Positions 6,808-13,396 of a stretch of DNA of 20,699 bases are shown here, piece by piece (position 1 is the stretch's first letter; each line of letters opens with the position of its first letter). The notes under the pieces were generated by a model that was given only the letters and a program-made list of their open reading frames with translations, did not search any database and was not told the origin of the DNA. This DNA comes from Nevskia sp043781855 (GTDB taxonomy: Bacteria; Pseudomonadota; Gammaproteobacteria; Nevskiales; Nevskiaceae), in assembly GCA_043781855.1 (NCBI GenBank), contig JAYWBB010000034.1, forward strand, positions 1 to 20,699, in the 5' to 3' direction. A program made the translations under genes and the position numbers.

Positions 6808-7080
6808 TACATCGAACGACTGATGCGTGCCCAAGCGCTGCGAGCGCGTCCGAGGAGACGCGGCTTGCCGCAGGACCGTGGCGCCGGCAGCGTCCTCGTC
6901 GATAACGGGATCGACCGCCAGTTTCAGGCGGATCGCCCGAACCAGAAGTGGGTCGCGGACTTCACCTATATCTGGACGGCCGACGGCTGGCCGTACGCAG
7001 CCGTGGAGCTCGATCTGTACTCCCGCCGTATCGTCGGCTGATCGATGCAGGCCGGCATGACCACGCAGCTCCTGGCCGAG
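6808..7080 (+). pseudogene. IS3-family transposase (orfB) remnant, internal fragment with nonsense codon
   Basis: The translation is recognisable as the middle of an IS3-family OrfB integrase: YIERLMRAQALRARPRRRGLPQ, then DRQFQADRPNQKWVADFTYIWT, GWPYAAVELDLYSRRIVG. It keeps the first catalytic Asp region (ADFTYI) and ends before the second Asp and the Glu, so it cannot be active. At 7039-7041 a TGA stands where the family has Trp (VVGWSM becomes IVG-stop-SM); reading on in the same frame gives MQAGMTTQLLAE, still IS-like. No terminal inverted repeats or target duplications are visible. It fills most of the 465-nt gap 6670-7134, between the binding-protein gene and the rest of the transport cluster. 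Confidence 0.82.
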
Positions 7081-7134
7081 GTAAAAACGTGCCGGCCCTG
7101 CTTGACTGCGGGCAACTCGGGCGAGAAACGGACA

Positions 7135-7947
7135 TCACTGCCCGTTGATGTTCGCCAGCCAGGCCGTGCCCTCGAACCATTTCGCGTACAGCGCGTCGTA
7201 GGTCCCGTCGTTCCGGGTTTGCTCGAGAAAATGATCGAGCCAGTTCAGGAAATCCGGATCGCCCTTGCGCACGGCCCAGCCCAGCGGTTCCCTGGTGAAC
7301 GGCTCCTTGATGTGGATGACCGAATCCTTGTTCTGCGCCGCGTAGATGGCATTGAATGGCAGGTCGTAGACCATGGCGTCGACGCGGCCGCTGCGCACTT
7401 CGAGGGCGGCGTCGGTCTGGGTTTCGTAGGTCTTGATCTTCGCCTTTGGCAGATAGCGCTTGGCGGCGATGTCGCCGGTGGTGCCGAGCTTGGTCGCGAT
7501 CGTGAACTGCGGGTCGTTGGCGTCCTTGTAACTCCTGATCCTGTCGGCATTGCGCCTGGCGATGAGCAAGGTCTGGCCGATCACGAGATAGGGCGCGGCA
7601 AAATTCACCTGGAGATTTCGCTCCGGCGTGATCGTCATGCCACCCATGAGGATGTCGAATTTGTCGGTCAGCAGCGCGGGGATGATGCCGTCCCACTGCG
7701 TGTTGACGAATATGACCTTGACGCCCATCGCGCGCGCCATGAGTTTCGCCAGATCGACGTCGAAGCCGATGATGTCGCCCCGTTTGTCGCGCATCTCGAA
7801 CGGCAGGTAGCCGGCTTCGAGGCCGACACGCAGCTCGCCACGCTTGATGACCTGATTAAGCGTCGATTTCTCCCAGAGCGCCTGATCGGCGGCCTGTGCG
7901 GCGAACGTAATCAGCAGGATGACGACGGCGAAAAGAGTCTTGCGCAT
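7135..7947 (-). CDS. Periplasmic amino-acid-binding protein (family 3 solute-binding protein)
   Basis: Extracellular solute-binding protein that delivers a polar amino acid to an ABC importer. From ATG at 7947-7945 it is 270 aa, with a signal peptide (MRKTLFAVVILLITFAAQA, cleavage near residue 19). Mature features are LRVGLEAGYLPFEMRDKRGDIIGFDVDLAKLMARAMG (family 3 signature region), WDGIIPALLTDKFDILMGGMTITPER, NFAAPYLVIGQTLLI and VRSGRVDAMVYDLPF. A longer start at 7980 would place extra residues before the signal peptide and is less likely. It is in the same orientation as the ABC permease and ATPase downstream but is separated from them by the IS remnant and the APC gene. It probably serves that importer. 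The ligand is not certain. Confidence 0.92.
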   Translation of the reverse strand: MRKTLFAVVILLITFAAQAADQALWEKSTLNQVIKRGELRVGLEAGYLPFEMRDKRGDIIGFDVDLAKLMARAMGVKVIFVNTQWDGIIPALLTDKFDILMGGMTITPERNLQVNFAAPYLVIGQTLLIARRNADRIRSYKDANDPQFTIATKLGTTGDIAAKRYLPKAKIKTYETQTDAALEVRSGRVDAMVYDLPFNAIYAAQNKDSVIHIKEPFTREPLGWAVRKGDPDFLNWLDHFLEQTRNDGTYDALYAKWFEGTAWLANINGQ

Positions 7948-8139
7948 GGCAGTTCCACAGAGGACGCGCGAACTTATCATCGGGGCGGGAGGTCCCCGCC
8001 GCAGCGGCTTTTCCTGCCTGCTGAACGTATCGAGCGGACCTGTGGTCTGTTCTTTGCCGCGCTAAGGACCGACAATACAGCACTGGGCGAACTGCCGCAG
8101 GTCCACCCCGCGCGCGCCAAACGTACAAGGAATAAAACG
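7948..8139. promoter_or_regulatory. Divergent control region between binding-protein gene and dusA
   Basis: This 192-nt gap must hold promoters for both directions. A GC-rich hairpin, GGCGGG (7984-7989) with CCCGCC (7995-8000) around AGGTC, lies just upstream of the binding-protein gene; it has no T-run on either strand and may be an operator. I could not identify convincing -35/-10 pairs. Close to dusA, AAGGA precedes the GTG start with suitable spacing. Confidence 0.35.
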
Positions 8140-9186
8140 GTGTCGTTACAGGCAGAACAGGGCGGCAACGCCAACAACACGAGCATTGCCAACCCGTGGC
8201 GCTTCTGCGTGGCGCCGATGATGGACTGGACCGATCGGCACTGCCGGTTCTTCCATCGCCAGCTCTCGCAGCATGCGCGGCTCTATACCGAGATGGTCAC
8301 GACCGGCGCGCTGCGCCATGGCGACATCCCGCGTCACTTGCGTTTCGATCGTGCCGAGCATCCGGTCGCGCTCCAGCTTGGCGGCAGCGAGCCGGTCGCG
8401 CTCGCGCACGCCGCCGAACTCGGCGCCGAATACGGCTACGACGAACTGAACCTCAACTGCGGCTGTCCGTCCGACCGTGTTCAGGACGGCGGCTTCGGCG
8501 CTTGTCTGATGATGGGCCCCAGGCAGGTCGCCGACGGTGTGCGCGCGATGCAGAAGGCCAGCGGCCTGCCGGTTACGGTGAAGTGCCGCATCGGTGTCGA
8601 CTACAGCGAGGATTACACCTTCCTGCGCGATTTCGTCGCGCCGATCGCGGAAACCGGCTGCACGACCTTCATCGTCCACGCGCGCAAGGCCTGGCTGTCG
8701 GGTCTATCGCCGAAAGAGAACCGCGAGATTCCGCCGCTGCGCTACGACACGGTCTACCGCCTGAAGCAGGAATTCCCGCAGCTGACCATCGTCATCAATG
8801 GCGGTATCCATACGATGGATGAATGCCTCACGCACCTGAAGCAGGTCGACGGCGTGATGCTCGGCCGCGAGGTCTACGAAAATCCCTATCGCCTTGCGGA
8901 AGTCGACGCGCGGCTGTTCGGCGATAAACGCGAACCGCCCTCGCGCATCGACGTGGTCGACGCCATGCGCGATTACGTCGAGGCCGAACTCGCCGAAGGC
9001 AATGCCCTCGCGCACATCAGCCGCCACATGCTCGGTCTCTACCGCAATCAGGCGGGTGGCCGGATGTTCCGGCGCGCGCTGTCGGAGAAAGAACCCGGAC
9101 GCGATGGCGACTGGGAAACGATGGAACTGGCGCTCGATGAAGTCGAGCGCGCAAGCGCGGCGATGCTCGCCAAGGCGGTGGCGTGA
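8140..9186 (+). CDS. dusA: tRNA-dihydrouridine(20/20a) synthase DusA
   Basis: FMN enzyme that uses NADPH to reduce uridines in the D-loop of tRNA. With GTG at 8140 the product is 348 aa, close to other DusA proteins. The barrel begins WRFCVAPMMDWTDRHCRFFHR, followed by LYTEMVTTGALRHG, PVALQLGGSEP and the active-site ELNLNCGCPSDRVQDGGFGACLM (likely catalytic Cys 109). VTVKCRIGVD, FIVHARKAWLSGLSPKENREIPPL, VINGGI and VMLGREVYENPY complete the FMN and substrate regions and are DusA-specific. The GTG is preceded by AAGGA 8 nt upstream. The upstream open frame continues across the binding-protein gene but is not coding there. First gene of a tight three-gene run. Confidence 0.96.
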   Translation: MSLQAEQGGNANNTSIANPWRFCVAPMMDWTDRHCRFFHRQLSQHARLYTEMVTTGALRHGDIPRHLRFDRAEHPVALQLGGSEPVALAHAAELGAEYGYDELNLNCGCPSDRVQDGGFGACLMMGPRQVADGVRAMQKASGLPVTVKCRIGVDYSEDYTFLRDFVAPIAETGCTTFIVHARKAWLSGLSPKENREIPPLRYDTVYRLKQEFPQLTIVINGGIHTMDECLTHLKQVDGVMLGREVYENPYRLAEVDARLFGDKREPPSRIDVVDAMRDYVEAELAEGNALAHISRHMLGLYRNQAGGRMFRRALSEKEPGRDGDWETMELALDEVERASAAMLAKAVA

Positions 9187-9779
9187 AGCGGCTGCTGATT
9201 TTTGCGCTCGCCGCGCTGGCCTCGGCCTGCGCCGGCCTGCCTGTCGAGCCGCCCGATCCGCATCCGCAGGTGCTGCTGCAAACCTCGCTCGGCGACATCC
9301 GCCTTGAACTCGACCGCGAGCACGCACCGATCAGCGTCGCCAACTTCCTTCAGTACCTCAAGGCCGGCCACTACGACGGCACGCTCTTCCACCGTGTGAT
9401 CCCTGGCTTCGTCGCGCAGGGCGGCGGCTACGACGCGGCATTCAAGGAAAAACCGACGCGCGCGCCGATCGCGATCGAATCCGGCAATGGACTTTCCAAT
9501 CTGCGCGGCACGCTGGCGATGGCGCGCGAGGAAGCGCCGAATACCGCGACCTCGCAGTTCTATATCAACCTCGTCGACAACCTCAAGCTTGATCCACATC
9601 CGGAAAATCCGGCGCGTCGCTGGGGCTACGCGGTGTTCGGCAAGGTCGTCGACGGCATGGACGTGGTCGATCGCATGGCCGCGCAGCCGACCGGCGTCAA
9701 CGCAGCACTCCAGGCAACGGACGTACCGCTGACGAACATTCTGCTGACTCACGCAAGCCTCCTGCAGCAGGTGCGATGA
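9183..9779 (+). CDS. Cyclophilin-type peptidyl-prolyl isomerase, probable lipoprotein
   Basis: Cyclophilin that isomerises X-Pro bonds. The 198-aa product starts at GTG 9183, overlapping the dusA stop by 4 nt (GTGA). Residues 1-15 are a signal peptide and C16 (ALASAC) is a possible lipobox cysteine, so it is probably exported and lipid-anchored, although -3 is Ala rather than the usual Leu. The isomerase domain runs from about 29 to 190: VLLQTSLGDIRLELD, FHRVIPGFVAQGGG, GTLAMAREEAPNTATSQFYINL and GYAVFGKVVDGMDVVDRM. The YNTATSQFFI-like segment and the FHRVIPGF loop are characteristic of bacterial PpiA/PpiB. It sits between dusA and lpxH, overlapping both. The export prediction is moderate; the fold call is firm. 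Confidence 0.93.
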   Translation: MKRLLIFALAALASACAGLPVEPPDPHPQVLLQTSLGDIRLELDREHAPISVANFLQYLKAGHYDGTLFHRVIPGFVAQGGGYDAAFKEKPTRAPIAIESGNGLSNLRGTLAMAREEAPNTATSQFYINLVDNLKLDPHPENPARRWGYAVFGKVVDGMDVVDRMAAQPTGVNAALQATDVPLTNILLTHASLLQQVR

Positions 9780-10516
9780 CACGCGTCCTGCTGCTCTCGG
9801 ATCTGCATCTGCCGAATACGCCGTCGCCGCTGCGAACGGCGTTCCAGGCCTTTCTCGATGGTCCGGCGCGCGGCGCGAGCGCTGTCTACATTCTCGGCGA
9901 CCTGTTCGAATACTGGATCGGCGATACCGAGGGCGTGCGCGACTACGGCCCGGAAACCGCAGCGCTGCGGCGTCTCGCCGAATCCGGTGTGCCGGTCTAT
10001 TTCATGCACGGCAATCGTGACTTCCTGATCGGCGCCAAGTTCGCGCGCATCGCCGGAATACATCTCCTGGCAGACCCGCAGCGCATTCAACTCGGCGGTG
10101 TGTCCACATTGCTTTCGCACGGCGACATCTGGTGCACCGACGATCACGCCTACCAGCGTTGGCGTCGCTTCTCGCACAATGCACAGGTGCAGGCCGCCTT
10201 CCGCACGCTGCCGGAATTCTTCAGGCGGCGCATCGCGGGTACGGCGCGCAGCCAGAGTCGTCGCGGCAAAGCCAGCAAGACGATGGCGATCATGGACGTC
10301 AACGCAGCCGCGATCAGCGCCGCGTTCTCGCGGCACGGCGTCGCGCGCATGATTCATGGCCACACGCATCGGCCGGCGGATCATCGCCTCGTGCTCGCCG
10401 ATCGCGAGGCGGAACGTATCGTGCTCACCGACTGGCGCCCCGGGCTTTGCGAATATCTGGTCGTCGACGAGCGCGGCGTGCATCGCGAAACCGTCGGCGA
10501 CGGAGTACCGGATTGA
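9776..10516 (+). CDS. lpxH: UDP-2,3-diacylglucosamine diphosphatase LpxH
   Basis: Calcineurin-like phosphoesterase of the lipid A (Raetz) pathway; it hydrolyses UDP-2,3-diacylglucosamine to lipid X and UMP at the inner face of the membrane. The 246-aa product has the full metal-binding set: D9 and H11 (SDLHL), D42 (LGDLFEYWIGD), N80 and R81 (HGNRDFLIG), H115 (SHGDIWCTDD) and H196/H198 (IHGHTHRPADH). DHAYQRWR and KTMAIMDVN are LpxH-specific insert motifs. The ATG overlaps the cyclophilin stop as ATGA, so dusA, the isomerase and lpxH are probably co-translated. Its presence implies an outer membrane with lipid A. Confidence 0.97.
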   Translation: MTRVLLLSDLHLPNTPSPLRTAFQAFLDGPARGASAVYILGDLFEYWIGDTEGVRDYGPETAALRRLAESGVPVYFMHGNRDFLIGAKFARIAGIHLLADPQRIQLGGVSTLLSHGDIWCTDDHAYQRWRRFSHNAQVQAAFRTLPEFFRRRIAGTARSQSRRGKASKTMAIMDVNAAAISAAFSRHGVARMIHGHTHRPADHRLVLADREAERIVLTDWRPGLCEYLVVDERGVHRETVGDGVPD

Positions 10517-10546
10517 ACCCGCCCGAAACCATTTCTCTGGAACGCC

Positions 10547-10575
10547 TTGACGCGTACACATTGCTTGTTTACCAC
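10547..10575 (+). promoter_or_regulatory. Possible promoter for the 91-aa protein
   Basis: TTGACG (10547-10552, 5 of 6 to consensus) is followed by 17 nt and TACCAC (10570-10575, only 3 of 6). The site lies 18 nt before the next ATG and just after the end of lpxH. The -10 box is poor, so this is a weak prediction. Confidence 0.3.
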
Positions 10576-10592
10576 AGCGGACCAAGCAGGGA

Positions 10593-10868
10593 ATGATCGA
10601 TTACTCCACTTGGCATTCGCTGCGCGAACTTGACGAAGCTGCGGGTCTGCCGAAGGGCAGCGCGTTCCGCGCGTTCAAGCGCCTCAGGAATGATCTGCGC
10701 GAGGGCGAGGATTTCCTCGTGCTCGATCACCAGACTCATTCCGCACTTGCGGCAGCGCTTCATGCGCAGGATCGTCTTTACCGCAGTTCAGTGCATCCGG
10801 TCGTACTTGCGCCGGGCGCCGCTGCGCGCCTCGCGGAACGACTCAGGCAACGCGATCCTGAGCCGTAA
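10593..10868 (+). CDS. Small protein of unknown function with an HTH-like N-terminus
   Basis: The 91-aa product is not one I can name. Residues 7-30 (WHSLRELDEAAGLPKGSAFRAFKRL) look like two short helices with a glycine turn followed by a basic helix, as in a small DNA-binding domain. Then comes REGEDFLVLDHQTH, an alanine-rich helix (SALAAALHAQDRLYRSSVHPVVL) and a basic amphipathic C-terminus ending in AARLAERLRQRD. There is no signal peptide or membrane segment. AGGGA immediately precedes the ATG, which is closer than usual for a Shine-Dalgarno. Codon use is GC-rich like the neighbours. It stands alone between lpxH and the SCP2 gene. Coding status is likely from composition; function is unknown. 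Confidence 0.65.
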   Translation: MIDYSTWHSLRELDEAAGLPKGSAFRAFKRLRNDLREGEDFLVLDHQTHSALAAALHAQDRLYRSSVHPVVLAPGAAARLAERLRQRDPEP

Positions 10869-10884
10869 GGGTCATTACCGAGAA

Positions 10885-10913
10885 TTGCCTGATCGCGTTC
10901 CGGCGGTTACGAT
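10885..10913 (+). promoter_or_regulatory. Possible promoter of the SCP2-domain gene
   Basis: TTGCCT (10885-10890) and TACGAT (10908-10913) are separated by exactly 17 nt, each matching the sigma-70 consensus at 4 of 6 positions. The site is 25 nt upstream of the SCP2 ATG, leaving room for the ACGGAG Shine-Dalgarno. With the terminator after the gene it would define a single-gene transcript. Confidence 0.4.
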
Positions 10914-10938
10914 CCTGCTTCACTTTACGGAGCACCCC

Positions 10939-11256
10939 ATGAGCGCACTCGAACTTCTCAAGAAGCTGCCCGCCGCCTTCAACCCTGCCGGCGCCGCCGG
11001 CACCGACTGCGTCGTGCAGTTCAATTCCTCGAAGCCGGCCTACGCGACCATCAAGGGCAGCGCCTGCACCGTGACCGAAGGCGCGGCCGCGAACGCCGAC
11101 GTGACGCTGACCATGGAAGACGACGATCTCGTCGCCCTGATGAAGGGCGAACTCAACGGCATGACCGCGTTCATGACCGGCAAGCTCCAGCTCGAAGGCG
11201 ACCTCATGCTGGCGCAGCGTATGACCAGCTTCTTCGACGCCGCGAAGCTTGCCTAA
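10939..11256 (+). CDS. SCP2 sterol-binding domain protein
   Basis: Small cytoplasmic protein made of one SCP2 fold, which binds lipids or acyl-CoA in a hydrophobic tunnel. The 105 aa include VVQFNSSKPAYATIKGSACTVTEGAAANADVTLTMEDDDLVALMKGELNGMTAFMTGKLQLEGDLMLAQRMTSFF; the segment ADVTLTMEDDDLVALMKGELNGMTAFMTGKLQLEGD (about 55-90) is the diagnostic part. The ATG has ACGGAG 8 nt upstream. It has a likely promoter of its own and a strong intrinsic terminator 26 nt after the stop, so it is probably expressed as a separate abundant transcript. The bacterial ligand is not known; fatty acyl-CoA is a reasonable inference. Confidence 0.93.
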   Translation: MSALELLKKLPAAFNPAGAAGTDCVVQFNSSKPAYATIKGSACTVTEGAAANADVTLTMEDDDLVALMKGELNGMTAFMTGKLQLEGDLMLAQRMTSFFDAAKLA

Positions 11257-11282
11257 GCGGCAGGCACCGGCCGTCGCGGGCC

Positions 11283-11317
11283 AAGCCCCGGACCGCGAGG
11301 CCCGGGGCTTTTCGTTT
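11283..11317 (+). terminator. Intrinsic terminator after the SCP2 gene
   Basis: A perfect 9-bp stem, AAGCCCCGG (11283-11291) with CCGGGGCTT (11302-11310), encloses a 10-nt loop and runs into TTCGTTT. This is a typical factor-independent terminator for the SCP2 transcript. It ends exactly where a GTG start of rsmJ begins. Confidence 0.8.
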
Positions 11318-12001
11318 GTGCTCGAAACGGTCGCGGCGCGCAGCGGCGAACGACTCGAACTGCGGGCACTGCATCGCGAAAATTACGGCGCGATCTGCGC
11401 CGACTGGACGACGCCCGACCTCGCCCGCCGCATCGAGGCCGGCAAGCGCCAGGCGCTGGCCCGCGCCATCGGCCTGCACAAAACGCGCGTCGAAGGTGAG
11501 CCGCAGCTGCGCGTCCTCGACGCTACCGCCGGGCTCGGACGCGATGGCTACGTGCTGGCCGCGCTCGGCGCCCAGGTCACGCTGGCTGAGCGCAGCACCG
11601 AGGTTTGTGCGCTCCTGCGCGATGCCCACCGCCGGGCCCTCGCACTCGAAGCCCACCGCCGCACCGCCGAACGCATCGACATCATCGAAGGTGATGCCCA
11701 CGCTTTGCTCGCGGGCGCCACCCACCACGCGCACTGGGACGTGATCTATCTCGACCCGATGTACCCCGACGACGGCAAGGCGGCGTTGCCGTCCAAGGAA
11801 ATGCAGATTCTGCGCGACCTCACCGGTGGCGATGCCGACGCCGATGCGCTGCTGGCGCCGGCGCTTTCCTCTGCGCGATTGCGCGTGGTCGTCAAACGGC
11901 CTTCGAAAGCACCCTGGCTGTCCGGCTCGAAGCCGTCGATGGCGATCGAAGGGACGCAGTTGCGGTTTGATGTCTATCGGGCCGGGGTACCCGCTACGTA
12001 G
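11318..12001 (+). CDS. rsmJ: 16S rRNA (guanine(1516)-N(2))-methyltransferase RsmJ
   Basis: SAM-dependent methyltransferase that makes m2G1516 in 16S rRNA of the small ribosomal subunit. Signature regions are LRVLDATAGLGRDGYVLAALGAQVTLAERS (motif I, SAM binding), the catalytic-type IYLDPMYP (near residues 144-150), LPSKEMQILRDLTGGDADADALL and VVVKRPSKAPWLSG. From GTG 11318 it is 227 aa, slightly shorter than the roughly 250-aa E. coli protein because the N-terminus is abbreviated. A TTG at 11249 in the same frame would give 250 aa and overlap the SCP2 stop, but its first codons would run through the terminator hairpin. I prefer the GTG without strong evidence. It converges on the thioredoxin gene with a 6-nt gap. 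Confidence 0.9.
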   Translation: MLETVAARSGERLELRALHRENYGAICADWTTPDLARRIEAGKRQALARAIGLHKTRVEGEPQLRVLDATAGLGRDGYVLAALGAQVTLAERSTEVCALLRDAHRRALALEAHRRTAERIDIIEGDAHALLAGATHHAHWDVIYLDPMYPDDGKAALPSKEMQILRDLTGGDADADALLAPALSSARLRVVVKRPSKAPWLSGSKPSMAIEGTQLRFDVYRAGVPAT

Positions 12002-12007
12002 GCCGCC

Positions 12008-12448
12008 TCAACTACCCAACTCGCCCACGAACCGCGCCGGATCGAGTGTCACCGACACCTGCCGCAGCAACTTGCCGTCGCCATCAAGCACCAGCAGCGT
12101 CGGGAAACCACGCACGCCGTACTTCGCCATGAACGCGGGCGCCTCGGGCGATTCGTAGTCGATGCGCGAGAGGATATAGCCGCTGGTGATTGCGGCCTTG
12201 ACGGCGGGATCGGTGAAGACAGTCTGGTGCATCGCGCGACAGGTCGGGCACCAGATCGCCGAGAAATCCGCGAGCACGGGTTTGCCGCTGGCCTTGGCCT
12301 CGGCCAGCGCTTGCGCCAGCGGTTTGAAATCGAGATGCGTGGCCGCGAGGGCTTGCTCGCCGAGGCGCGTCTGCCATTCGACGTGCGCGAAATAGGCGAC
12401 GACCGGAATCAGCGCAATCAGCGCGTACTTGATCCACTTCCTGTTCAT
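12008..12448 (-). CDS. Membrane-anchored thioredoxin-fold protein (DsbD C-terminal-like)
   Basis: From ATG at 12448-12446 the product is 146 aa. Residues 5-22 (WIKYALIALIPVVAYFAHV) are an uncleaved signal anchor or signal peptide, placing the thioredoxin domain in the periplasm. The redox motif is WCPTC (C67, C70) in VLADFSAIWCPTCRAM, and the cis-proline is P116 in VRGFPTLLVLD. This resembles the gamma domain of DsbD and other thioredoxin_7-type proteins that reduce or relay electrons to periplasmic partners. A longer start at 12493 would put charged residues before the anchor and is less likely. The gene is divergent from sixA across 61 nt and has no dsb or cytochrome-biogenesis partner here. 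Specific role unknown. Confidence 0.88.
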   Translation of the reverse strand: MNRKWIKYALIALIPVVAYFAHVEWQTRLGEQALAATHLDFKPLAQALAEAKASGKPVLADFSAIWCPTCRAMHQTVFTDPAVKAAITSGYILSRIDYESPEAPAFMAKYGVRGFPTLLVLDGDGKLLRQVSVTLDPARFVGELGS

Positions 12449-12509
12449 GATGTTTCGACTTTTCTTTCGCTGGATGGGTTCAACGAGCAGCATACGTTAG
12501 GCTTGCTGA

Positions 12510-12998
12510 ATGAGACGACTGACCCTGATCCGGCACGCCCGCTCGAGCCGCGACTATCCGCTGCTCGACGATATCGATCGCCCGCTCGATGCCCGTGGCC
12601 GCAGCGAAGCGCCGGAGATGGCGCAGCGTCTGAAGGCGGCGCTGACGCCGCCGTTGCGGCTGGTGTCGAGCCCCGCCATGCGTGCGCTGACCACGGCGCA
12701 GGCCTTCGCCGAAGTGCTGGAAATTCCGGACGCCGGAATCCAAGTTCTGCCCGAGATCTATGAGGCTACGCCGGGCACGCTGCTGCATCTGGTCAACCGC
12801 TTCGACGATGCCGATCCGCAGGTACTGATGTTCGGGCACAACCCCGGCCTCAGCGAACTCGCGCAGCTGCTGGCCGATATGCCGTTCGCCGAGTTGCCGA
12901 CCTGTGCGGCCGCCACCCTCGCCTTCGCAGTTGCGAGCTGGCGCGACGTGGCGCCGCAGGGCGGCAAGCTTCTGAGCTATCGCTTTCCGAAGGAATGA
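12510..12998 (+). CDS. sixA: Phosphohistidine phosphatase SixA
   Basis: Histidine-phosphatase family enzyme; SixA removes phosphate from phosphohistidine in signalling and PTS-type proteins. The 162-aa product has the RHG-type active site as RHARSS (R8, H9), the second arginine in SSPAMRALTTAQ (R58), and the second catalytic histidine in FGHNPGLSEL (H110). The compact length without the extra insertions of phosphoglycerate mutases is typical of SixA. The stop overlaps the next gene's ATG (ATGA). It is divergent from the thioredoxin gene. Substrates in this organism are unknown. Confidence 0.93.
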   Translation: MRRLTLIRHARSSRDYPLLDDIDRPLDARGRSEAPEMAQRLKAALTPPLRLVSSPAMRALTTAQAFAEVLEIPDAGIQVLPEIYEATPGTLLHLVNRFDDADPQVLMFGHNPGLSELAQLLADMPFAELPTCAAATLAFAVASWRDVAPQGGKLLSYRFPKE

Positions 12999-13306
12999 AA
13001 GCGCACTTGCCTGCGGTCGTCGCACTCATCCTCGCCGCCTGCGCTACGGCATCGCCGCCGGTCATCGACAGCCGCTCCGCCGCGACGTTCGAGCAGAGCT
13101 ACGCGCGCCTGTCGGCGTCGCTGACGCCAGAACAACGCGAGCGGCTCGCGATGGCGCTGTTCCGGATCAGAACCACTGGCGGCACGGGCGGCGGCGCAAC
13201 CGTGGCCGAATCGACGACGCAATCCCTGCGCGCCGACGAACTGCGGGCGCAGTTGAACGGGCTCGACTACGCCGGAATTCTGCATCTCGCGGGACTCTCG
13301 AAGTAA
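12995..13306 (+). CDS. Small lipoprotein, DUF6694-like
   Basis: The 103-aa product begins with a signal peptide ending in a perfect lipobox (LILAAC, C16), so it is an exported lipoprotein. The mature part reads PPVIDSRSAATFEQSYARLSASLTPEQRERLAMALFRI, a pattern seen in small lipoproteins of the DUF6694 type (an ID-S motif, a helix, then LTPE-R). A glycine/threonine-rich spacer (TTGGTGGGATVAEST) and a short C-terminal helix (LRADELRAQLNGLDYAGILHLAGLSK) follow. The ATG overlaps the sixA stop by 4 nt. The function is unknown; family placement is from memory of the pattern and is moderate. Confidence 0.82.
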   Translation: MKAHLPAVVALILAACATASPPVIDSRSAATFEQSYARLSASLTPEQRERLAMALFRIRTTGGTGGGATVAESTTQSLRADELRAQLNGLDYAGILHLAGLSK

Positions 13307-13396
13307 GGCCGGCCAAACCGGTGCCGCGCGGCGCTTGTTTCCGCGCCGGACTCGGGTAACCTCTGCGCCCCGTTTGCCGTTTCCCTTCCGAACATC

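Noticed and set aside
6670..6834. N-terminal extension of the APC permease up to 6834
   Set aside because: The extension translates repeat and IS-edge DNA into non-conserved residues; GTG at 6669 has an AGGGA ribosome site and gives the normal family N-terminus.
7045..8139. A very long open frame on the plus strand that joins IS-remnant sequence to dusA
   Set aside because: It runs antisense to the binding-protein gene and is open only because of GC-rich codon bias; dusA starts at 8140 with its own ribosome site.
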